Shown: piece after piece, positions 1 through 11,479 of the stretch | Numbering within the stretch: position 1 is the first letter of the stretch | How the letters are laid out: each line of letters opens with the position of its first letter | NCBI GenBank assembly: GCA_016201695.1 | Contig: JACQCK010000015.1 | Coordinates: 1 to 60,601, forward strand | DNA: 60,601 nucleotides | From: Candidatus Roizmanbacteria bacterium | GTDB taxonomy: Bacteria > Patescibacteriota > Microgenomatia > UBA1406 > GWC2-37-13 | Reading direction: 5' to 3' | Program-made: the position numbers and the translations under genes | The notes under the pieces: generated by a model | What the model was told of the DNA's origin: nothing | Seen by the model: the letters and a program-made list of their open reading frames with translations, nothing else | Databases searched by the model: none

Positions 1-1
1 C

Positions 2-529
2 GGGCTCCTTCACGGAAAAATGAAAAGCACGGAAAAGGAAGAGATGATGCGGCAGTTCACCGCCAAAACAATTGACATTTTAGTGTCAACATCGGTTGTT
101 GAAGTGGGCATTGATATTCCTAACGCGACGATGATGATTATTGAGGGGGCCGAGCGTTTTGGTTTGGCCCAACTGCATCAACTGCGCGGCCGCGTCGGCC
201 GGTCCGGTCAGCAATCGTACACCTTTCTTTTTACCAGTAACGCGGAAAGCAAAAGCCGCGATCGCCTGTCGTTTTTTACCAGGACAACGAGTGGACTCCG
301 GCTCGCCGAATACGATCTGAAAATCCGCGGCGCCGGTGAGGTGTACGGCACCCGCCAACACGGCTACCTGGATCTGAAAATCGCCGACCTGACCGATTAT
401 AAAATGATAAGGGAAGCCGGTGCGGCGGTCCGGGAATTTCTCGGGCGGTATAAGGAGGCGGAATTTACGTCAATGGTTCGGTCGCGGCTGTCTTTTTCGA
501 AAGAAGCGAGCAAGGTTGGACGCGACTGA
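2..529 (+). CDS. recG: RecG ATP-dependent DNA helicase, C-terminal part (truncated by window edge)
   Basis: This is the last 175 or so residues of RecG, the helicase that remodels stalled forks and branched DNA. The reading frame is open from base 2, so the start lies outside the window. The frame opens with GLLHGKM, then STSVVEVGIDIPNAT and the arginine-finger motif QLRGRVGR, which are helicase motifs V and VI of RecG/Mfd-type enzymes. The C-terminal RecG signature (GEVYGTRQHG, then DLTDYKMI) follows. It ends in TGA. The next gene starts 23 bases downstream behind its own promoter-like boxes, which overlap the recG 3' end. Confidence 0.93.
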   Translation, partial: GLLHGKMKSTEKEEMMRQFTAKTIDILVSTSVVEVGIDIPNATMMIIEGAERFGLAQLHQLRGRVGRSGQQSYTFLFTSNAESKSRDRLSFFTRTTSGLRLAEYDLKIRGAGEVYGTRQHGYLDLKIADLTDYKMIREAGAAVREFLGRYKEAEFTSMVRSRLSFSKEASKVGRD

Positions 530-546
530 AAAGACTCTGCTAGAAT
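516..546 (+). promoter_or_regulatory. Promoter of the PfkB kinase gene (leaderless type)
   Basis: TTGGAC (516-521) and TAGAAT (541-546) are separated by 19 bases. The -10 box ends six bases before the ATG at 553, which puts the predicted transcript start at or next to the start codon. No Shine-Dalgarno sequence is present. The wide spacer lowers confidence. Confidence 0.5.
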
Positions 547-552
547 GAAAGA

Positions 553-1476
553 ATGTACCATCTCATTTCGATCGGCAACATCACGATCGACTTATTTTTT
601 AAGGGAGATAGCCTTACCTACCATGATGGTCGTTTTCAGTTGTGTGCGGGCGGTAAGTACGTGGCCGATTTTTTTCAGGAGGGGGTCGGCGGCGGCGGCG
701 CCAATGTCGCAATCGGCGCGGCCAAACACGGTTTGATGACTGGGTTAATGGGGATAATCGGCGACACGCCTTTTAAACCGCTCATTTTGGAAAAACTCCG
801 CGGTGTCAAAGTGAAGCCGCTCCTTTGCCGATACGACGAAAAATTTATGTCAATTTCCACGATACTCCTAAACCATCGAGGCGAACGCAGCGTCGTCCAT
901 TACGATACCCACCGCCAACACCTGTTTCGAGCTGATTTGCCGGTCGCGGAGTTGCAGCGGGCGGTTATGGTTTATCTCGGCAATCTGCCCGAAACGCCGA
1001 TTTCGGAAAAAAAACAGCTGCTGGCGGTTGCCAAAAAACATAACGCCCACATCTTTCTCAATTTTGGGGTAAAAGACTGTCGCCGGCCGATAGAGGAACT
1101 GTTGCCGCTTCTTGAAATGGCCGACGTCATAATTCTCAACGGACATGAGCTGGCCGACCTTATTAAGGCGCCATATGGAGATATTCATTTTAAGGAGCGG
1201 GTTATCAACTGGTACGCCCCTTTTCTTCGGGAGAAGCTGGTGGTTGTGACCGACGGTAAAAACGGAAGTTTTGTCTATGAAAAGGACGAAGTTTTATTTC
1301 AAAAAGCCATCGCTCCGGAAAAAATTATCGACACGACCGGCGCCGGCGACGCTTATGCGGCCGGTTTCATTTCCGCTTTTTTTAAGTCAAAGGGAAAGGT
1401 AAGAAGTGCCATGCAAAGTGGCGCCATGTACGCGTGCCGCATTCTTTCCCGACTGGGCGCTAATGAAGCTACCTAG
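553..1476 (+). CDS. PfkB-family carbohydrate or nucleoside kinase
   Basis: A 307-residue sugar/nucleoside kinase of the ribokinase-PfkB fold, which phosphorylates a hydroxymethyl group with ATP. The N-terminal glycine-rich segment VGGGGANVAIGAAKHG (about residues 47-62) fits PfkB signature 1. The C-terminal DTTGAGDAYAAGF (about residues 259-271) is signature 2, with the anion-hole GAGD and the catalytic Asp. Substrate cannot be told from sequence; ribose, fructose-phosphate and adenosine are all possible. The start at 553 is chosen over an overlapping frame at 545 because the protein aligns with the family from MYHLISIGNITID. The 3' end overlaps the convergent gpmI by eight bases. Confidence 0.88.
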   Translation: MYHLISIGNITIDLFFKGDSLTYHDGRFQLCAGGKYVADFFQEGVGGGGANVAIGAAKHGLMTGLMGIIGDTPFKPLILEKLRGVKVKPLLCRYDEKFMSISTILLNHRGERSVVHYDTHRQHLFRADLPVAELQRAVMVYLGNLPETPISEKKQLLAVAKKHNAHIFLNFGVKDCRRPIEELLPLLEMADVIILNGHELADLIKAPYGDIHFKERVINWYAPFLREKLVVVTDGKNGSFVYEKDEVLFQKAIAPEKIIDTTGAGDAYAAGFISAFFKSKGKVRSAMQSGAMYACRILSRLGANEAT

Positions 1477-3094
1477 GCACGCCTTCCAGTAAGTTTCGGC
1501 CGCTCATCGTTTCCGGCTTAGGAATATTTAAAAGGGAAAGAATAGTTGGGGCAACGTCGGCGAGGACTCCGTTTTGGAGGTGGACAAATTTTCCCTGTAA
1601 GGCTTGGCTGACGGCGATAAAAGGTACCGCGTTAGCAGTGTGTTCGGTGGAGATCTCACCGGTTTGGGGATTTATTTTTTGCTCGGCGTTACCGTGGTCG
1701 CCGGTTATGAGGCAGGTGTATCCAAGCGGAATTATTGCCGCAACAATTTGGCCGATGCAGGTATCGACCGCTTTGATTGCCGAAATGGTTGCCTGGATGT
1801 TGCCGGTATGACCGACCATATCCGGGTTGGCAATATTGGCAAGAATAAAACCGTATTTTTGCTCCTTCGCCGCCCTTAACAAATTTGACGTGAGTTCGTA
1901 GACCGACATCTCCGGTTTCATGTCGTAGGTTGGAACTTTAGGAGACGGAATGATAAGGCGCTCCTCTTGTGGAAACTGTTCTTCTCGGAGCCCGTTAAAG
2001 TAAAAAGTGACAAAGCGTTCTTTTTCCGACTCGGCAATCCGAAGCTGTTGCACTTCGTGCTCGGCGAGTACTTTGCCTAACGGGTATGGGACCAATATTG
2101 GCGGAAAGGCGACTTCGGCCTCCAGTTTAGTGTAATAAGTCATCGTCACAAAGAATAAATTAGAAATTTTCGCTCCGCGCGGAAAAGGAGCGGTTACGAC
2201 TTCTTCGCGAAGCAGGTGAGTTTTATAGTACTTAACTTCATACGGATCAAAACCGAGACGAAGATTGGCTTCTTTTTCAAAGTCATTGAGTACGAACGCC
2301 TTTGTCAGCTCCCGGGGCCGATCGATGCGATAATTGAAAAAAATAACGGCGTCGCCTTCGGCGATACGGGATGGTTCGGCCGTACTGATAACCGAGGGAT
2401 CAATAAATTCGTCACTTTTCCCGTGCTCGTAGGCGTAGGTAATGGCATCGAGCGCCGTCGCGAATTCGGGCTGATCGTTTTTTGTCAGACATTCATACGC
2501 CCGCTGCACGCGCTCCCAACGGCGGTCGCGATCGAGCGCGTAGTACCTCCCGATAACGCTGGCAATCTGACCGGTTCCGATTTCCTTTAATTTTTCCTCA
2601 AGGCGACGGATGATCTCGGCCGACGACTTGGGCGGAGAGTCACGTCCATCGGTAATGGCGTGTATTAAAATTTTTTTTACCGCCTGTTCCTTCGCTAGGT
2701 ACAGAAGCGCAAATAAGTGTTCAATACTTGAGTGGACGGTGGCGTGACTCACCAGCCCCAAAAAGTGGAGTTTTCCGCCGGTCTTCTTCAGGTGGTCAAC
2801 CGCGGAAAGAAAGGCCGTGTTTTTGAAAAATGACCCGTCGGCGATCGACATATTGATCCGCGGCAGATCCTGAAAAATGACCCGTCCGGCGCCAAGATTA
2901 ATGTGACCGACTTCAGTATTGCCGACTTCACCGGCAGGTAGCCCCACCGCCTCGCCGGAGGCGCTAAGAGTGGTACTGGGATATGAAGACATGATTGAAT
3001 TAATGTTTTGCGGGTTGGCCAGGTAGATGGCATTGCCGGGGCCGGCCGGAGCAATACCGTAGCCATCAAGCACCAACAGGACGACACCGTTCAT
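1469..3094 (-). CDS. gpmI: 2,3-bisphosphoglycerate-independent phosphoglycerate mutase
   Basis: This 541-residue cytosolic enzyme interconverts 3- and 2-phosphoglycerate in lower glycolysis through a covalent phospho-enzyme. It belongs to the alkaline-phosphatase superfamily. The metal motif LVLDGYG is at the N-terminus, and the nucleophile motif reads GNTEVGHINLGAGR (about residues 58-71). Most family members have Ser in place of Thr60. TDGRDSPP and, near the C-terminus, TGDHGNAE and STEHTANAVPF are the other metal-binding blocks. The gene lies 16 bases after ruvC on the same strand and may be co-transcribed with it. eno and ppsA, the next steps, sit beyond the 23S gene on the other strand. 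Confidence 0.95.
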   Translation of the reverse strand: MNGVVLLVLDGYGIAPAGPGNAIYLANPQNINSIMSSYPSTTLSASGEAVGLPAGEVGNTEVGHINLGAGRVIFQDLPRINMSIADGSFFKNTAFLSAVDHLKKTGGKLHFLGLVSHATVHSSIEHLFALLYLAKEQAVKKILIHAITDGRDSPPKSSAEIIRRLEEKLKEIGTGQIASVIGRYYALDRDRRWERVQRAYECLTKNDQPEFATALDAITYAYEHGKSDEFIDPSVISTAEPSRIAEGDAVIFFNYRIDRPRELTKAFVLNDFEKEANLRLGFDPYEVKYYKTHLLREEVVTAPFPRGAKISNLFFVTMTYYTKLEAEVAFPPILVPYPLGKVLAEHEVQQLRIAESEKERFVTFYFNGLREEQFPQEERLIIPSPKVPTYDMKPEMSVYELTSNLLRAAKEQKYGFILANIANPDMVGHTGNIQATISAIKAVDTCIGQIVAAIIPLGYTCLITGDHGNAEQKINPQTGEISTEHTANAVPFIAVSQALQGKFVHLQNGVLADVAPTILSLLNIPKPETMSGRNLLEGVPR

Positions 3095-3110
3095 AGGCTG
3101 CTAAATTTAT

Positions 3111-3611
3111 TTATTCCGATTTATAACTAAGCTTTTGGTTAAGATAGCAATACGCCGCTCCGCAGGCGATCGCGTCGGCCACATCGTCCTGCTTAAGTTC
3201 ACCGTTATGCGGCAGCGTCAACTTGAGCATTTTCTGAACCGATTTTTTGTCGGCCCGGCCGTAACCGGTGATGATTTGTTTTATCTGAAGAGGCGTCAAA
3301 AATTCAAGGGGGATAGTGTGTTGAGAAGCAAGAAGAAGGACGACTCCCTGGGCTTGGGCGACGCTGATAACGGTTTTAGCATTTTTGAAAAAAAACAGCT
3401 GCTCCATGACAATTCGGCGTGGTTTATCGGTTTTGACAATCTGGGAAAGGCTCTGATAAATTTTTAGGAGTCGATTTTCTTTGGTGAGCGATTTGTCGGT
3501 ATGAATCAGCCCGGAGTGAAGATAGTTAAAGCCGTTTTTTAATTGTTTCCCTTTATCAAAAAGGGCGTAACCGGTCCGTTCGAGGCCGGAGTCGATCGCC
3601 AGTATTCGCAT
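3111..3611 (-). CDS. ruvC: Crossover junction endodeoxyribonuclease RuvC
   Basis: The Holliday-junction resolvase, 166 residues and close to the usual length. It cuts four-way junctions held by RuvAB. The acidic catalytic set is visible: Asp7 in LAIDSG, Glu70 in VMEQLFF, and Asp142/143 and Asp146 in QDDVADAIACG. The family's aromatic stacking residues are plausible in QLFFFKN. ruvB and ruvA lie about 38 kb away, so the three genes are not one operon here. A weak -10 (TAAGAT) lies six bases before the ATG, which matches the leaderless pattern seen elsewhere in this window. Confidence 0.95.
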   Translation of the reverse strand: MRILAIDSGLERTGYALFDKGKQLKNGFNYLHSGLIHTDKSLTKENRLLKIYQSLSQIVKTDKPRRIVMEQLFFFKNAKTVISVAQAQGVVLLLASQHTIPLEFLTPLQIKQIITGYGRADKKSVQKMLKLTLPHNGELKQDDVADAIACGAAYCYLNQKLSYKSE

Positions 3612-3689
3612 ACTTTTATCTTAACAGGAAGTTTTGGCAAAAGTGGGTAAGGAGAAAATGAGGTACTGTAGTTTTTAACTAGCAAAATA

Positions 3690-6642
<2,953 letters not shown>

Positions 6643-6706
6643 TCTCTATTAGTTAAAATAAATTGATGCAAATCAGCCTACAATACCTCAAATTGTTAAA
6701 GTGCAG

Positions 6707-6780
6707 TGGACCCGACCGGAATTGAACCGGTGACCTTCTCATTGCAAATGAGATGTTCTAGCCAGCTGAACTACGGGCAC
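6707..6780 (-). tRNA. tRNA-Ala (anticodon TGC)
   Basis: A 74-base cloverleaf with anticodon stem TCTCA/TGAGA and loop TTTGCAA, giving anticodon TGC. The T arm is ACCGG/CCGGT with loop TTCAATT. The acceptor stem has G3-U70, the alanine identity pair, but position 2-71 is a U-C mismatch. CCA is not encoded. It sits about 65 bases upstream of 23S in the same transcript, where a 16S-23S spacer tRNA would be, but no 16S gene is upstream. Confidence 0.95.
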
Positions 6781-6903
6781 AACCTACGTTGGACCGCTCC
6801 AGCCGCAGGTCCTTGACAAACTATAAAAGGTGCCAAAACACATGATAATCTCTTGATACTTTTAGATTTCTAAAACAGCCTCTTTGTAGTTTTCCCTGAT
6901 GGC

Positions 6904-6916
6904 TGTTAGGAGAGCA
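6904..6916 (-). promoter_or_regulatory. boxA-like antitermination site in the rRNA leader
   Basis: The minus strand reads TGCTCTCCTAACA, close to the E. coli rRNA boxA TGCTCTTTAACA. It lies about 50 bases after the predicted transcript start and about 125 bases before tRNA-Ala. It would be expected to recruit NusB/NusE for antitermination of the untranslated transcript. The call rests on sequence similarity and position only. Confidence 0.5.
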
Positions 6917-6972
6917 GAATTTTTGTCTCCAATGCTGCCGTTAGGAAAGATTAATTTTCATCAGCAAGAGCT

Positions 6973-7001
6973 ATTATAGCCAAGCGTCAAGCAAGTGTCA
7001 A
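6973..7001 (-). promoter_or_regulatory. rRNA promoter (TTGACA-N17-TATAAT)
   Basis: Both hexamers match the sigma-70 consensus exactly with the optimal 17-base spacer (-35 at 6996-7001, -10 at 6973-6978, minus strand). It is the only good promoter upstream of tRNA-Ala and 23S, and no 16S gene lies between. The leader of about 185 bases holds the boxA-like site and a GGACC/GGTCC hairpin just before the tRNA, which may be a processing stem. Confidence 0.85.
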
Positions 7002-7015
7002 GCGGGAATTTGATG

Positions 7016-7045
7016 TTGATTTGGGGCAGGAGTTTTGAGTATAGT
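7016..7045 (+). promoter_or_regulatory. Promoter of ppsA
   Basis: TTGATT (7016-7021) and TATAGT (7040-7045) are 18 bases apart on the plus strand, and the -10 box ends 11 bases before the ATG at 7057. The expected leader is only about five bases. It is divergent from the rRNA promoter at 6973-7001. Confidence 0.5.
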
Positions 7046-7056
7046 TAGAGATAAAT

Positions 7057-9414
7057 ATGAAAGGGAGAAAGGATATCGTCTGGTTTGAGGAGGTAGACAA
7101 AAATGATGTCGGACTCGTCGGCGGAAAGGGCGCCAACTTAGGCGAGATGACGAACGCCAGACTCCCGATCCCCTATGGTTTTATCGTCACCGCCCGCGCC
7201 TACTTTGACTTTATCAAAAGCGCCAAACTGCAGGGCAAAATTGATAGTCTGCTGGCAATCGTCAACTACAATAACCCGCCGGAAATCCAGCAGGCTTCCG
7301 GTCACATCCAGAAGCTTATCCTCCGGGCCGAATTTCCAGGCGATCTCGCCAAAGAAATAGTTGAGTATTATGAACAGCTGCCGTTAAAGGAGGAAAAGTA
7401 CTTTAAAGAAAGACACTCCGCGTTTGCTTTAGGTCAGCACAGCCTAAAAAAAGTTTACGATCCGCCTCTTGTCGCCGTACGCTCGTCGGCGACGGCGGAG
7501 GATCTGCCGAATGCTTCGTTTGCCGGCCAGCAGGAAACATATTTAAATGTCAAAGGAGACGCCGTCCTTATTCAAAAAGTTAAAGAGTGCTGGGCGTCGC
7601 TTTTTACGGAGCGCGCGATCTACTACCGGCACGAACAAGGGTTTGACCACTTCAAAGTCGGACTGGCCGCCGTCGTCCAGCGTATGGTGCAGTCGGAAAA
7701 ATCAGGGATTGCCTTTAGTATCGATCCCGTCAGCAACGACCGCCATAAGATAGTGATCGAGGCGATCTTTGGTCTTGGCGAGTATATTGTCCAGGGAAAA
7801 GTCACTCCCGACCATTATGAAGTCTCCAAGGGATCGTTTAGTCTGCTTCAGAAAAAAGTCAGTTATCAGAATGTGAAGTATGTCAAGCGAGGGACAGAGA
7901 ACAAGGAAGTGGCGCTATCTCGCCTTGAGGGGTCGAGGCCCAAACTGTCAAACGAAGAAATCGTGCGGATCGCGCTTCAGGTCGCCGACATTGAAAAACA
8001 CTATTACTTTCCTCAAGATATCGAGTGGGCAATAGAAAAAGGACGGATCTACATTGTTCAGTCGCGGCCGATAACAACGATGAATACTTCTTCAAAAATA
8101 AATGAGAGCGAGAGTTTGGAGGACCAACCAGACTTACGTCGTTTTAAACTGTTGGTAACCGGCGCGCCGGCCTCGCCGGGGATCGGCGCCGGCCCCGTCA
8201 CTATTATTTTCTCACCGGCGGAAATTGACCGAATTAAAAAAGGCGATGTTCTGGTTGCCCCGCAGACCAATCCCGACTACGTACCGGCGATGAAAAAAGC
8301 GAGCGCCATCATCACCGAAAAGGGCGGCCGCACTTCACACGCGGCCATTGTTTCGCGCGAGCTTGGCGTTCCGGCGGTCGTCGGCGCGGAAAAAGCCACC
8401 ACCATTTTAAAACACGAAACGATCGTTTCAGTAAACGGTAAAACCGGTGAAGTCTTCCAAGGAAATATCCCTTCCTCGATAAAGGCGGCCCGCGTCCAAC
8501 CGCTTACCGTAAAAAAAATGCACACGTTGACTAAAGTTTATGTCAACCTGGCCGAACCGTCGCAAGCTGAGAAAATAGCCAAACTTGACGTTGACGGCGT
8601 CGGTTTGTTGCGGGCGGAGTTTATGATTGCCCAGATAGGCGTGCACCCAAAAGAATTTATCCGTAAGAACAAGGAGGCGCTTTTTGTCAGTATCCTGACT
8701 CGGGATCTTTTGAAATTTGCAAAACCATTTTCTCCCCGTCCGGTAGTCTACCGCGCGACCGATTTTAAAACCAACGAATACCGTCATCTCAAGGGCGGCG
8801 CCGACTACGAACCGCACGAAGAGAATCCGATGCTCGGTTTTCGCGGAGCCTATCGTTACATTGCCAATCCCGACGTTTTTTCGCTGGAACTTCGCGCCCT
8901 AAAAAATATCTGGGCAATGGGTTACCGCAACCTTCACCTAATGATTCCTTTTATCAGGGTTCCCTGGGAGCTTATCCGGATAAAAGAGGTGGTGCGGTCG
9001 TTCGGCTTTTTTGACTACCCCGATTTTAAGTTGTGGATCATGGTCGAGGTGCCAAGCGCGGCCCTTAATCTGGTAGAATTTATTAAGATCGGCATTGATG
9101 GCGTGTCTATCGGTTCAAATGATCTGACCATGACCCTTCTTGGTGTCGACCGCGACAACGAGGAGGTGGCGCCGCTTTACGATGAGCGTAACCCGGTCGT
9201 CGTTTCGGTGCTCGAGCAAATTGTGAAGACCTGTTCGGCGAGGCAAATCACCTGTTCCATCTGCGGCCAGGCGCCGTCAGACTATCCGGAACTGATCGAA
9301 AAATTGGTTAGAGCCGGAATAACCAGCGTTTCCGTCAATCCTGACGCCATAACCAGAAGTCGGGAAGTAATATACGGCTGCGAAAAAAAATTAGCGGCAA
9401 AATTGGTTAAATAA
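7057..9414 (+). CDS. ppsA: Phosphoenolpyruvate synthase (pyruvate, water dikinase)
   Basis: 785 residues, the usual length. It converts pyruvate and ATP to phosphoenolpyruvate, AMP and phosphate, or runs in reverse to make ATP in fermentative CPR metabolism (the second direction is inference). The N-terminal ATP-grasp domain starts LVGGKGANLGEM and contains RSSATAEDLPNASFAGQQET. The swivelling phosphohistidine domain has GGRTSHAAIVSRELGVPAVVG near residues 423-443, with the catalytic His in TSHAA. The C-terminal PEP/pyruvate TIM barrel has SIGSNDLTM and the Cys motif CSICGQAPSDYPE. Enolase follows nine bases after the stop, so the two are probably co-transcribed. Pyruvate phosphate dikinase is excluded by length. 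Confidence 0.93.
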   Translation: MKGRKDIVWFEEVDKNDVGLVGGKGANLGEMTNARLPIPYGFIVTARAYFDFIKSAKLQGKIDSLLAIVNYNNPPEIQQASGHIQKLILRAEFPGDLAKEIVEYYEQLPLKEEKYFKERHSAFALGQHSLKKVYDPPLVAVRSSATAEDLPNASFAGQQETYLNVKGDAVLIQKVKECWASLFTERAIYYRHEQGFDHFKVGLAAVVQRMVQSEKSGIAFSIDPVSNDRHKIVIEAIFGLGEYIVQGKVTPDHYEVSKGSFSLLQKKVSYQNVKYVKRGTENKEVALSRLEGSRPKLSNEEIVRIALQVADIEKHYYFPQDIEWAIEKGRIYIVQSRPITTMNTSSKINESESLEDQPDLRRFKLLVTGAPASPGIGAGPVTIIFSPAEIDRIKKGDVLVAPQTNPDYVPAMKKASAIITEKGGRTSHAAIVSRELGVPAVVGAEKATTILKHETIVSVNGKTGEVFQGNIPSSIKAARVQPLTVKKMHTLTKVYVNLAEPSQAEKIAKLDVDGVGLLRAEFMIAQIGVHPKEFIRKNKEALFVSILTRDLLKFAKPFSPRPVVYRATDFKTNEYRHLKGGADYEPHEENPMLGFRGAYRYIANPDVFSLELRALKNIWAMGYRNLHLMIPFIRVPWELIRIKEVVRSFGFFDYPDFKLWIMVEVPSAALNLVEFIKIGIDGVSIGSNDLTMTLLGVDRDNEEVAPLYDERNPVVVSVLEQIVKTCSARQITCSICGQAPSDYPELIEKLVRAGITSVSVNPDAITRSREVIYGCEKKLAAKLVK

Positions 9415-9423
9415 ATCTAGTCT

Positions 9424-10698
9424 ATGGGAAAAATTAAAAAACTCTACGCCTACGAAATCATTGATTCACGCGGTTTTCCAACGCTTGAGGGTAAAGCCAT
9501 TTTGGACAACGGCGTTGAGGTGACGAGTGCTATCCCGGCCGGTACATCGATTGGAAAATATGAGGCCCTTGAGATTCGTGACGGTGAACCGGCCCGCTTT
9601 GACGGCATGGGGGTGACCAAAGCCGCTTCTTATATCAACGACTTAATCGCCCCAAAACTGATCGGCGCATCGCCGACCAAACAGTACGAAATAGACTACT
9701 GGCTGATAAAGGCAGACGGTACAGCAAACAAAGCCAAGTTGGGCGGAAACACAGTCCTGCTGATTTCGCAGCTTATGGTAAAAGCAGCAGCGGCCGAGCA
9801 GAAGATGCCGCTTTTCCGCTATATCAACGGGCTCTATCAGACGCTTTTTAAGACGAAGCTTGATGTCGAACGCATCCCGTCGCCGATTTTTAATATCATA
9901 AACGGCGGTAAACACGCCAACAACTCGCTTGATTTTCAGGAATTTCAGATCATCCCGTCTTCCTCGTTGTCATTTGCTAAGTCGTTTGAAATTGCCGTTG
10001 AGGTTTTTCACGAACTCAAACGCGTTCTTCTGTATCGTGGAGCTAATGTTTCGGGAGGAGAAGAAGGCGGATATGCGCCGAACTTCCCGACCAATCAAGA
10101 CGCCCTCGAAGTAATTACCGAAACGGTCAATCAGAAAAACCTGAAGTTTGGCGTTGATATTTTTTTGGGAATTGATTTTGCCTCATCTCATTTTTATAAG
10201 GATGAAAGATATATCGTTAAAGACAAACCACACCCGCTGAAAGTCGAGGAGTATCTGCAGTTCATAATCGAGCTTAGCAAAAACTACACCATTTTGGTGA
10301 TGGAAGACCCTTTGCAGGAGGACGATTGGGAGAACTGGAAAAAACTCAATCAGCTTATTTCAAAACAGATCTACCTGGTGGGCGACGACCTGTTGGCAAC
10401 CAATAAAACCCGTCTGGAGCGGGCCGTTAAGGACCGCGCCTGTTCGACCGTGCTGGTCAAGCCGAATCAGATTGGCACGATCAGTGAAACGCTGGAAGTC
10501 ATTGATCTCGCCCGAAAAAATAACTTTAACTATATTGTTTCCCATCGTTCCGGTGAGACAAACGACAGCTTTATTGCCGATTTTGCCGTTGGCGTCCAGT
10601 CTGACTTTGTCAAATTCGGTGCGACCGCTCGAGGGGAACGGGTCGCCAAATATAACCGTTTGTGGCAAATCGAGCGTGAAGAGCTTGCAAATAAGTAG
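9424..10698 (+). CDS. eno: Enolase (phosphopyruvate hydratase)
   Basis: 424 residues. It dehydrates 2-phosphoglycerate to phosphoenolpyruvate. Most catalytic residues are in place: GGKHA (His), FQEF (Glu), GGEEGGYAPN (Glu), LGIDFAS (Asp), VMEDPLQEDDW (Glu), VGDDLLATN (Asp), VKPNQIGT (catalytic Lys) and SHRSGET. The sequence is divergent. The mobile loop usually read as PSGASTG is PAGTSIG, SRGNPT is SRGFPT, and the C-terminal IKTGAPCRSER block is VKFGATARGER. It follows ppsA directly and shares its pathway segment with gpmI. The divergence fits a deep-branching lineage, and the retained metal and acid/base residues suggest an active enzyme. Confidence 0.94.
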   Translation: MGKIKKLYAYEIIDSRGFPTLEGKAILDNGVEVTSAIPAGTSIGKYEALEIRDGEPARFDGMGVTKAASYINDLIAPKLIGASPTKQYEIDYWLIKADGTANKAKLGGNTVLLISQLMVKAAAAEQKMPLFRYINGLYQTLFKTKLDVERIPSPIFNIINGGKHANNSLDFQEFQIIPSSSLSFAKSFEIAVEVFHELKRVLLYRGANVSGGEEGGYAPNFPTNQDALEVITETVNQKNLKFGVDIFLGIDFASSHFYKDERYIVKDKPHPLKVEEYLQFIIELSKNYTILVMEDPLQEDDWENWKKLNQLISKQIYLVGDDLLATNKTRLERAVKDRACSTVLVKPNQIGTISETLEVIDLARKNNFNYIVSHRSGETNDSFIADFAVGVQSDFVKFGATARGERVAKYNRLWQIEREELANK

Positions 10699-10713
10699 CG
10701 TTTTCTTTATAAT
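10685..10713 (+). promoter_or_regulatory. Leaderless promoter of rplS (TTGCAA-N17-TATAAT)
   Basis: The -35 TTGCAA is at 10685-10690 and the -10 TATAAT at 10708-10713, with a 17-base spacer. Both overlap the end of eno. The ATG of rplS is at 10721, seven bases after the -10 box, so transcription should begin at the start codon. There is no Shine-Dalgarno sequence. Confidence 0.75.
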
Positions 10714-10720
10714 ACAAGGG

Positions 10721-11110
10721 ATGTCAAACTCGATTTTATACAAGGATCAACTCCTCGCTGTTGGTGATATGATCGATATTACCTATCTTTTCAAAGAGGA
10801 CGAAAAAGAGCGGGAACAGGTTTTTGAAGGAATTCTTATCAAGGTTAATGGTGACACTCCGGAAAACAGGATGATCACCGTCCGCAAAATATCGCGTTCG
10901 GGGGTAGGAATAGAGCGAATCATTCCCCTCGCCTCGCCTTATATCAAAAGTCTCAAACTCGTAAAAAAGTCAAATAACGCCAAGGCAAAAATCTATTTTA
11001 TCCGCGGTCTTTCTGACCAACAGCTTCGTACCAAACTCTACCAGGCAAAAAAACCGGTCGTTAAAGCGGCGCCGAAAAAGCGCCGGAAAGTGAATGTTTC
11101 TTCAAAATAA
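10721..11110 (+). CDS. rplS: Large-subunit ribosomal protein bL19
   Basis: 129 residues. bL19 sits at the 30S-50S interface. The family core is clear: VGDMIDITYLFKE, REQVFEGILIKV, MITVRKISRSGVGIERIIPL, SPYIKSLKLVKK and AKIYFIRG. The basic C-terminal tail (KAAPKKRRKVN) is typical of bL19 variants. A longer open frame begins at 10472 inside eno, but the family starts near MSNSILYKDQL, and the promoter at 10685-10713 would start transcription at this ATG. The 3' end overlaps yraN by 17 bases, a frequent rplS-yraN neighbourhood in bacteria. Confidence 0.93.
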   Translation: MSNSILYKDQLLAVGDMIDITYLFKEDEKEREQVFEGILIKVNGDTPENRMITVRKISRSGVGIERIIPLASPYIKSLKLVKKSNNAKAKIYFIRGLSDQQLRTKLYQAKKPVVKAAPKKRRKVNVSSK

Positions 11111-11462
11111 GTCAACCGGGGCCGTGGGCGAAACAATCGCCGCTTCTTTCCTTCGTAAAAAAGGCTACCGTATCGTTGTCCGCAATTTTCGCTCGCGTTT
11201 CGGCGAAATTGATATCGTCGCATCACTAAGGGATAAACTTAGTTTTTTTGAAGTTAAGGCGCGCGTTGGTGTCCAAAAGGGTAAGCCGTACGAAGCGGTC
11301 GGCTACTACAAACTCCAACACCTGCGCCGGACGGTTGCTTATTTCCTCTTGAAAAATAAGCCCGCTCATACTAAGCTTTCCATAGATGTTATTTCAATCA
11401 TACTCGACACTTCTTACCGGCCGTCAGCTATCGACCATTATGAAAATGTTTGCGCTGTTTAA
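11094..11462 (+). CDS. YraN-family (UPF0102) predicted endonuclease
   Basis: 122 residues, the normal size for YraN proteins, which carry a RecB-type PD-(D/E)xK nuclease fold of poorly known role. The visible motifs are GAVGETIAASFLRKKGYRIVVRNFR, then GEIDIV with the acidic residue and FFEVKAR with the ExK pair. The gene overlaps the end of rplS by 17 bases in another frame, and the next gene starts 17 bases after its stop, so the three are likely one transcript. Confidence 0.88.
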   Translation: MFLQNKSTGAVGETIAASFLRKKGYRIVVRNFRSRFGEIDIVASLRDKLSFFEVKARVGVQKGKPYEAVGYYKLQHLRRTVAYFLLKNKPAHTKLSIDVISIILDTSYRPSAIDHYENVCAV

Positions 11463-11479
11463 GAGGGGAGGTGACAAAA

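Noticed and set aside
10360-10743. Antisense frame of 127 residues over the end of eno
   Set aside because: It is a composition-driven shadow of a well-supported gene, with no family features.
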